Below, piece after piece: positions 59,422-64,000 of a DNA stretch of 64,000 nt. Each line of letters opens with the position of its first letter. The first letter of the stretch is position 1. Made by a program: the position numbers and the translations under genes. Below the pieces are notes generated by a model. It did no database searches, was not told where the DNA came from, and saw nothing but the letters and a program-made list of their open reading frames with translations. The stretch lies in contig NZ_JAQYWB010000009.1 of NCBI RefSeq assembly GCF_030145185.1, positions 41,023-105,022 of the forward strand. The letters run 5' to 3'. This DNA comes from Desulfoluna sp. Its GTDB lineage: Bacteria > Desulfobacterota > Desulfobacteria > Desulfobacterales > Desulfolunaceae.

Positions 59422-60220
59422 CGGAATCCGAAAAACATTTTTACCGGATACGCCCAATGAAGTTTTGGCACTTCAGGGCGTGAGTCTCCATATTAAAGAG
59501 GGTAGCTTTACCGCTGTGATTGGCACCAACGGCTCAGGAAAAAGTACGCTCCTTAATGCCGTGGCCGGCACATTTGCGCCAGATATGGGTTCCATTCATT
59601 TGGACAAACAAGACGTGACCCGCTGGCCGGAATATCGGCGTGCGCAACTCATGGGAAGGGTTTTTCAGAACCCTTTTGCGGGCACTGCGCCGGGCATGAC
59701 CATTGCCGAGAATATTGTTATCTCAATGCGACGGGGAAAATCCAGAGGCCTGGGAACGGCGGTCACTCAATCTGCCCGTGATGAAATTGGAGATAAGGTT
59801 CGAACGCTTAAAATGGGGCTGGAAGATCGTCTGAACAATCCCATTGGTACCTTGTCCGGTGGCCAAAGGCAGGCGCTGACACTTCTGATGGCCACATGGC
59901 TTCGTCCCAAGCTGCTGCTGTTGGATGAACACACCGCCGCCCTTGACCCCAAAAGCGCTGCTAAAATTGCGGAACTTACCAAGGATATTATAGAACGTGA
60001 AAAACTGACCGCTCTTATGGTGACTCACTCTATGCAGCAGGCAGTAGATCTTCCGGATCGTATTATTATGATGCACCGAGGCAATATTGTGGAAGATTTT
60101 CAGGATGAGCAGAAAACACGCATTCGTATTCCTGATCTTATGGCAGCCTTTGATCGTGTGGCCAAACGGGAGCTTTTTGACGAATCCGTTGCGCTGCTGC
60201 TGGCCCGGCAATATGGTTAA
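59408..60220 (+). CDS. ABC transporter ATP-binding protein
   Basis: A 270-residue ATPase. Walker A is GTNGSGKST (~residue 41), the Q-loop is in RVFQNPF, the signature is LSGGQRQALT (~150) and Walker B is LLLLDEHTAALD (~170), with the H-loop in VTHSM. The usual Leu-Leu-Asp-Glu-Pro is LLLDEH here, as in some TrpZ-like members. ATG at 59408 is used because AGGAGG stands 8 bases before it. Last gene of the importer operon. Confidence 0.93.
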   Translation: MLNLNGIRKTFLPDTPNEVLALQGVSLHIKEGSFTAVIGTNGSGKSTLLNAVAGTFAPDMGSIHLDKQDVTRWPEYRRAQLMGRVFQNPFAGTAPGMTIAENIVISMRRGKSRGLGTAVTQSARDEIGDKVRTLKMGLEDRLNNPIGTLSGGQRQALTLLMATWLRPKLLLLDEHTAALDPKSAAKIAELTKDIIEREKLTALMVTHSMQQAVDLPDRIIMMHRGNIVEDFQDEQKTRIRIPDLMAAFDRVAKRELFDESVALLLARQYG

Positions 60221-60494
60221 TTTCGTAACTGTTCAGTTTCTGTGAGATCAAAATGGAATGGGGTAAGAAAAGGGGGCAAGGGGCACCCTTATGTGACGCA
60301 ATACCGACGGTGTGGGAGATGTGAGGTAGGGTGTGCTTGCGCACCATGGATCAACCGCAACGGTCAAGAACACGCATGAACGGACACCCCTCAAGCCGTA
60401 TAGGAAGCGCAAAAGACGTTTGATAGTGAATTTCATGTCTATGGAGCGCCTATCCCCTGGTCTCACGGGTCTTCTCGTCCATCTCTCTTTGGGC

Positions 60495-61166
60495 TCACCA
60501 TGTTGCATATTCTGCAAGGCGTTCAGGATCAAATATCTCGAACTTATTCTTGGAGATCTTGCCGATAATATTCTCGTCGCGCAGTTGAGACAAAGCCCTC
60601 GATACAGTCATTAAGTGGAGGCCGAGAAAATTACCGATGTCCAATTGGCTGATTGTGATCGCATTTTCACTCTCATATAGTTGAAAAAGGATTTCAGCTA
60701 CCCGTGTAATGGGCTTGTTATTGGAAAGGTTTGCCACGAAATGGCTAAGGTATATCCGTTTAAAAATGATGTACTGAGAGAGGTTGATCGATAATTCAGG
60801 ATATGAACGAACAAAGTCGACATCCATGAATTGATTTGGAGGAAACGTATACACTTGGGTATCCGCCAGGAACTCGAAAGAAACACGGTCCTTGAGTTGA
60901 ATCATGCAGCCGGCTTCATTACACAGAGAGTCATGTCCGACAAAATACAAAATACGCTTTTCGCCACTATCCAGGTAACAACTATAGCTGAGGCACCCTT
61001 CCTTTATCAGATAGACCCCATCGGCTGCCTGATCCACGACCTGCCCCTTGGTAAATGAATGCAATGTCGCCAAATGAACGATATCTTTCCAGCACGTATT
61101 CATCCCCTCAATAACGATGCTTACCTTTTGATTCTCTGAAAAATTGTAATTGTTTTCACCCATCAT
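60495..61166 (-). CDS. Crp/Fnr-family transcriptional regulator
   Basis: A 223-residue regulator. The N-terminal cNMP-type sensor domain (about residues 20-130) lacks an FNR-type Cys cluster and the cAMP pocket Arg/Ser pair is not evident. The C-terminal winged helix has ITISQLDIGNFLGLHLMTVSRALSQL. The unusual DNA-reading helix LHLMTVSRAL suggests a non-consensus site. It is divergent from the cupin-BFD gene across ~590 bp. It may control that gene or the adjacent ABC operon. Confidence 0.87.
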   Translation of the reverse strand: MMGENNYNFSENQKVSIVIEGMNTCWKDIVHLATLHSFTKGQVVDQAADGVYLIKEGCLSYSCYLDSGEKRILYFVGHDSLCNEAGCMIQLKDRVSFEFLADTQVYTFPPNQFMDVDFVRSYPELSINLSQYIIFKRIYLSHFVANLSNNKPITRVAEILFQLYESENAITISQLDIGNFLGLHLMTVSRALSQLRDENIIGKISKNKFEIFDPERLAEYATW

Positions 61167-61755
61167 GCCCCCTTATGTCACCCTCCGATACGATAATCCA
61201 ATCGAAACGGCACACCTGATAAATCCACAACGCTAATTTTCATAGGGTTCGCAGCCCCATGAATACATCGCCACAAGGACGACAGATCAACAGCAACTGA
61301 TGGCGCGTTTGTTCGTTAGCTCACGGGGTGGCTGCCCCTTAAACTTTTTTGTCTTGAAACCAAGCAACAGCGCTGCCCAATGACGAAAATGGTCGATTTT
61401 CTGAATTCGGAGAGACCATTTTACGCTATCTGTAACGAAGAAACTCTTTGAACAACATAACAAATGTTATTTTTTTTCCCTATTGCTCCGGCTAAACTAA
61501 CCCAAAAAAAATCTAACGGATCAGGTCCTCAGATCAATGGGACGTGCGAGAGCGCTGGCAAAATGGGTTGGTAAAACGTTAGCCCGTTAAATACCCGGGT
61601 TAGCCCAAAACTCGATAGACACATCTTTTTTGAGGTATGGCCCTGCCTCTGAGCAGAGCTTTTTCGACCAAAGAGATGATGGCTTTCACGTTCACATGGT
61701 TGGGGACTCTTTAGAAATATCCTCAAAATCACGTTTAGACGTAAGGAGTGAAAAT
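61167..61755. other. Long divergent intergenic region with a MITE-end remnant
   Basis: About 590 bp between the Crp/Fnr and cupin-BFD genes. A MITE-end remnant (CCCGGGTTAGCCC) lies near 61594-61606. A frame running from 61630 into the cupin gene has no ribosome binding site. No dyad matching a Crp/Fnr site was clear by eye. Confidence 0.5.
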
Positions 61756-62319
61756 ATGGATTTAGATGCTTTGAAGGAAATGATTGAAACGAAGGTATAT
61801 CATATTTCGCCAGATGTAGAAGTGCCTTTGCATGAACATCCAACTCAAGATGAAGTCTTTTATTGTGTAAAAGGGTCCGGTTTTGGGGTGCTGGAAGATG
61901 AAGAAATCGAGCTAAATCCGGGGGATGTGTTTGTTGCGCCTGCTGGGAAAATGCATTCAATCAAAAATGATGAGCCCATCGTATTGACCGCCCTGCTCAT
62001 ACCCGTAAACAGGATTGTTTGTCACTGTAAACAGGTACGTTATGCCGATATCAGGAAAGCTATGACCTGTGGTGCGCGCACAGTGGAGGAGATTCAAGAA
62101 ATCACCGGCGCAGGAACAGGGTGCGGGAATTGTCTTGGGGATATTGAGCACATCTTATCGGTAGCCTGTGGGTGCAATAATGTGTCTATGGAGGATGCGG
62201 TGGCTGCGGTCAAGGGGGGAGCTGATACCGTTGAAAAGATGGAAGAGGCCACAGGAGCAGGAAATAATTGTGGGAAATGCAAGCTGCTGCTTCAAAATAT
62301 TATCGATTTAAAAAGGTGA
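61756..62319 (+). CDS. Cupin fused to two BFD-type [2Fe-2S] domains
   Basis: A 187-residue protein of unusual build. Residues 1-85 are a single cupin with metal ligands H26, H28, E33 and H67 (PLHEHPTQDE and KMHSI). Two BFD-like domains follow: CHC at 89-91 with CGNC at 123-126, then CGC at 138-140 with CGKC at 172-175, each spaced for a [2Fe-2S] cluster. BFD domains pass electrons or clusters to partners (as in NifU and NirB). AAGGAG precedes the ATG. A role as a redox or ligand sensor is inference; the Crp/Fnr regulator gene diverges from it. Confidence 0.82.
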   Translation: MDLDALKEMIETKVYHISPDVEVPLHEHPTQDEVFYCVKGSGFGVLEDEEIELNPGDVFVAPAGKMHSIKNDEPIVLTALLIPVNRIVCHCKQVRYADIRKAMTCGARTVEEIQEITGAGTGCGNCLGDIEHILSVACGCNNVSMEDAVAAVKGGADTVEKMEEATGAGNNCGKCKLLLQNIIDLKR

Positions 62320-62336
62320 TTACCCGGGATGGGGGA

Positions 62337-62466
62337 TCATAGCCCGGCCGCCGGAGTCACCTGGTTCTGCAGCGCTTCGTTCAGGTAGCGCTGAATGTTT
62401 TCTACGGAGATCTCCATGAGGCGGCGTCTTGATTTTTGGGTGGCCCAGGCGATGTGGGGGGAGAAT
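62337..62466 (-). pseudogene. C-terminal remnant of a D-2-hydroxyacid dehydrogenase
   Basis: About 42 codons in frame with a stop encode SPHIAWATQKSRRRLMEIS followed by ENIQRYLNEAL, the conserved end of glycerate or lactate dehydrogenases (PHIAW with the catalytic-loop His, then the last helix). An in-frame stop and unrelated sequence lie upstream, so the rest of the gene is gone. Sequence identity changes at AGGTGACA, near a short repeat. Confidence 0.75.
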
Positions 62467-62489
62467 CAGGTGACAAATAAAATCAGAAA

Positions 62490-62687
62490 TCAGAGTCGCA
62501 TGGTGCCTGTCCCCTGGTTCTCTGTTATGACGGCCGAGTTTATTTTATTGTTAGCCATTAAACGAGATATTTCATATTCACCCAAATCTTCACTTCCGGT
62601 ATTATAAAAAAAACTTACATCAAAATATGGGCGTACTAAACATGATAAAGTTGCGATTTCGGATTTGACCTCAACTTCGTAGAGCAA
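62490..62687 (-). other. ORF fragment between two short repeats, downstream of the YopT-like gene
   Basis: About 55 codons (TTG start) encode an acidic beta-rich peptide beginning MLYEVEVKSEIATLSCLVRP, whose last residues are read from the short repeat. It is bracketed by repeat copies at 62497-62520 and 62681-62720. It looks like a piece of a gene cut by those repeats. Whether it was an immunity or partner gene for the protease cannot be told. Confidence 0.4.
62497..62520 (+). repeat. Short dispersed repeat CGCATGGTGCCTGTCCCC
   Basis: A copy of the repeat, continuing CTGGTT. Confidence 0.85.
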
Positions 62688-62720
62688 AGCGCATGGCGCC
62701 TGTCCCCCTGTCCCCTGGTT
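62681..62720 (+). repeat. Short dispersed repeat, extended copy
   Basis: Reads GCGCATGGCGCCTGTCCCC then CTGTCCCCTGGTT, with a local duplication of TGTCCCC. Confidence 0.8.
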
Positions 62721-62752
62721 TCTTCTGAGAACTGATTAGTAACCATAATTTT

Positions 62753-63469
62753 TCACATTTTTTGGCAGATTAAACCTTTGCGTTCCCAGAAGTTTTTCAT
62801 AGATTTATCGTTAGCAACTGCAACCGTGTTATATCCAATGACTGGATTTGGCCTAAAAACCCGGTTTATTGCTGCGAAATATTGCGTTACAAAATCCTGT
62901 CTGTCTTTCAGTAGAACTTTGTATTCACCAAAATTTGGGTCAAAAAAGTAAATGTGTTGTTTGGCATTAAACACTTTTCCTGATGATACATACCAGGCAA
63001 CAGCGTGCCCGCTTTCATCAGGCCATCGGTAGTCCATCAGGAGAGATGTTTTTTTCGTATTTCTAAGGAGTTCACAAAATGCGATCCTACCGGTAAGGTT
63101 TGGTTTTACTTGTTCTCTATTTAGGTCAGACGTTTTCAGTTTAACTCCGATATAAGTTGCTGGAGCTGTATAGTTCGCCTCACCACCGCCTACCGCCCAT
63201 AATTCACTTTGAAGCTTCTGGCGAAGAATGACCTTCGGGATAGTTGCCCTGATAGAGGTGATTCGATCCTGAGCTGACTCCTTGGAGTTGCTCATTTTAA
63301 GCTTCATCCATTGAAAACAGAGGGAAAGGCAGCAACCATTCATACCCTCATGTGTGTCGACGCTGCGTGGAGAGATACCAAAACCGATCGGCTTTGGCCT
63401 GGTCAAAACAGCCCTTATTTCATCTGCCTGATTAAAGGGTTCTGATTGATAGGCATTAAGTTGGTTCAT
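62753..63469 (-). CDS. YopT-like (peptidase C58) cysteine protease domain protein
   Basis: A 238-residue protein. A Cys/His/Asp triad in YopT order is visible: GMNGCCLSLCFQWM (Cys46/47), SGHAVAWY (His155) and FFDPNFGEY (Asp177). The GHA and FDPNFGEY blocks are characteristic of family C58, known from YopT and AvrPphB effectors that cut host proteins, and from toxins of insect- and plant-associated bacteria. No signal peptide or secretion domain is present. AGGAGG lies 6 bases before the ATG. Target and delivery are unknown. Confidence 0.72.
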   Translation of the reverse strand: MNQLNAYQSEPFNQADEIRAVLTRPKPIGFGISPRSVDTHEGMNGCCLSLCFQWMKLKMSNSKESAQDRITSIRATIPKVILRQKLQSELWAVGGGEANYTAPATYIGVKLKTSDLNREQVKPNLTGRIAFCELLRNTKKTSLLMDYRWPDESGHAVAWYVSSGKVFNAKQHIYFFDPNFGEYKVLLKDRQDFVTQYFAAINRVFRPNPVIGYNTVAVANDKSMKNFWERKGLICQKM

Positions 63470-63581
63470 TGTGACCTCCTAATTGCTGTTCAGCATAAAG
63501 CACCTATCCCCTGTTACCCTGTTATTGTTACCATAAACGGTCTTCTGGCCGGGATCTGTCCTGACCATCCGGGGAATACGA

Positions 63582-63714
63582 GGCATAGCGCGTCATCTCC
63601 TTGGTGTGTCATGTCAGAATTACGGGTGTGTTGATGAGATTTCAGAATGAATTTCTATTAAAAAAGGTAGGTTACTTTTCGAAAATGAGTGTCTCACAGA
63701 TTGTCGTAGAGGTC
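63582..63714 (+). repeat. ~135-bp diverged repeat, partner of 48464-48598
   Basis: See the partner. Here a frame from 63634 runs in phase through the short repeat into the reverse transcriptase fragment. Confidence 0.75.
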
Positions 63715-63738
63715 AAGCGCATGGTGCCTGTCCCCTGG
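63707..63738 (+). repeat. Short dispersed repeat at the boundary of the reverse transcriptase fragment
   Basis: A 32-bp identity to 46136-46167; reverse transcriptase homology begins just inside its downstream edge. Confidence 0.88.
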
Positions 63739-64000
63739 TCCCCCAAACCGGACGGCAGCAAGCGTCCCCTTGGGATACCAACGGTACTGGACAGGCTTAT
63801 CCAACAATCGATTGCACAAGTTCTCTCAAAAATATTCGATCCGGGTTTTTCTGAGTACAGCTATGGGTTCAGGCCAGGCCGTTCTGGTCATCAGGCCGTC
63901 AGGGCAATGCAAAGAGATATTCGGGAAGGATACAACGTGGCAGTGGACATGGACTTATCCAAGTTCTTTGACAAAGTGGATCACGACATTCTTATGGTAC
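63721..64000 (+). CDS. Group II intron-type reverse transcriptase, 5'-truncated and cut by the window end
   Basis: The visible part encodes the first reverse transcriptase blocks of a group II intron-encoded protein: KPDGSKRPLGIPTVLDRLIQ, SYGFRPGRSGHQAV and AVDMDLSKFFDKVDHDIL. Normal proteins have ~60-100 more residues before KPDG; here that part is replaced by sequence from the short dispersed repeat (MVPVPWSP). The frame is open back to 63634. It is therefore a truncated or fused element; whether the maturase and intron RNA domains follow lies outside the window. Confidence 0.85.
   Translation, partial: MVPVPWSPKPDGSKRPLGIPTVLDRLIQQSIAQVLSKIFDPGFSEYSYGFRPGRSGHQAVRAMQRDIREGYNVAVDMDLSKFFDKVDHDILMV

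Noticed and set aside
63446..63634. A 62-codon plus-strand ORF opposite the start of the YopT-like gene
   Set aside because: It starts antisense to a gene with a strong ribosome binding site and has no features of its own.

Overview
The window looks like chromosomal DNA from a sulfate-reducing member of the Desulfobacterota (the former Deltaproteobacteria). The main clue is a complete qrcABCD menaquinone reductase operon at 12.7-17.8 kb. ResB/CcsA cytochrome c maturation genes, NifU/NifS and multi-cluster ferredoxins agree with an anaerobic, haem- and Fe-S-rich metabolism. The genus cannot be fixed from sequence alone.

From 1 to 36 kb the window is mostly ordinary housekeeping and respiratory sequence: tRNA-Ala(GGC), a PpiD-like foldase, an M16 peptidase lipoprotein, a Na/Pi cotransporter, ResB-CcsA, a gene-free hairpin-rich stretch that may be a structured RNA, the Qrc operon plus a 54-residue membrane protein, RNase HI, a NamZ-like muramidase, Hsp33, an ECF sigma/anti-sigma pair, an orphan Fe-S/cytochrome b module, nifUS, a purine or methylthioadenosine salvage pair, a glycosyltransferase, MauE-like and rhodanese proteins, an M55 peptidase and a family III CoA-transferase.

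From about 37.4 to 57.2 kb, and again after 61.5 kb, the character changes. Genes become AT-richer and often hypothetical. Repeats are dense: at least ten whole or partial copies of a ~250-bp MITE-like element with ends reading TAACCCGGATATTTCA, palindromic GCCTCCGGCGGC elements, a 158-bp inserted element that splits a P-loop kinase gene, attC-like imperfect palindromes that suggest decayed integron cassettes, and a short repeat reading GCGCATGGTGCCTGTCCCC. Genes here include three phosphoesterase-type lipoproteins, a YwqK-like lipoprotein, a cyclic-nucleotide-binding protein, a 16-repeat lipoprotein, a SEC-C protein, an ABC importer operon containing a STAS protein, a cupin fused to two BFD-type [2Fe-2S] domains opposite a Crp/Fnr regulator, a YopT-like cysteine protease, and a 5'-truncated group II intron reverse transcriptase running off the end.

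A theme runs across the window. Several unrelated repeats start exactly at the stop codons of genes: heptamer arrays at hslO and pnp, the palindrome at rnhA, and the MITE at the CoA-transferase, the cNMP-binding gene and the ABC binding-protein gene. The repeats may act as 3'-end modules, or they may simply be tolerated there. No CRISPR array, complete insertion sequence, complete prophage or rRNA gene was seen.
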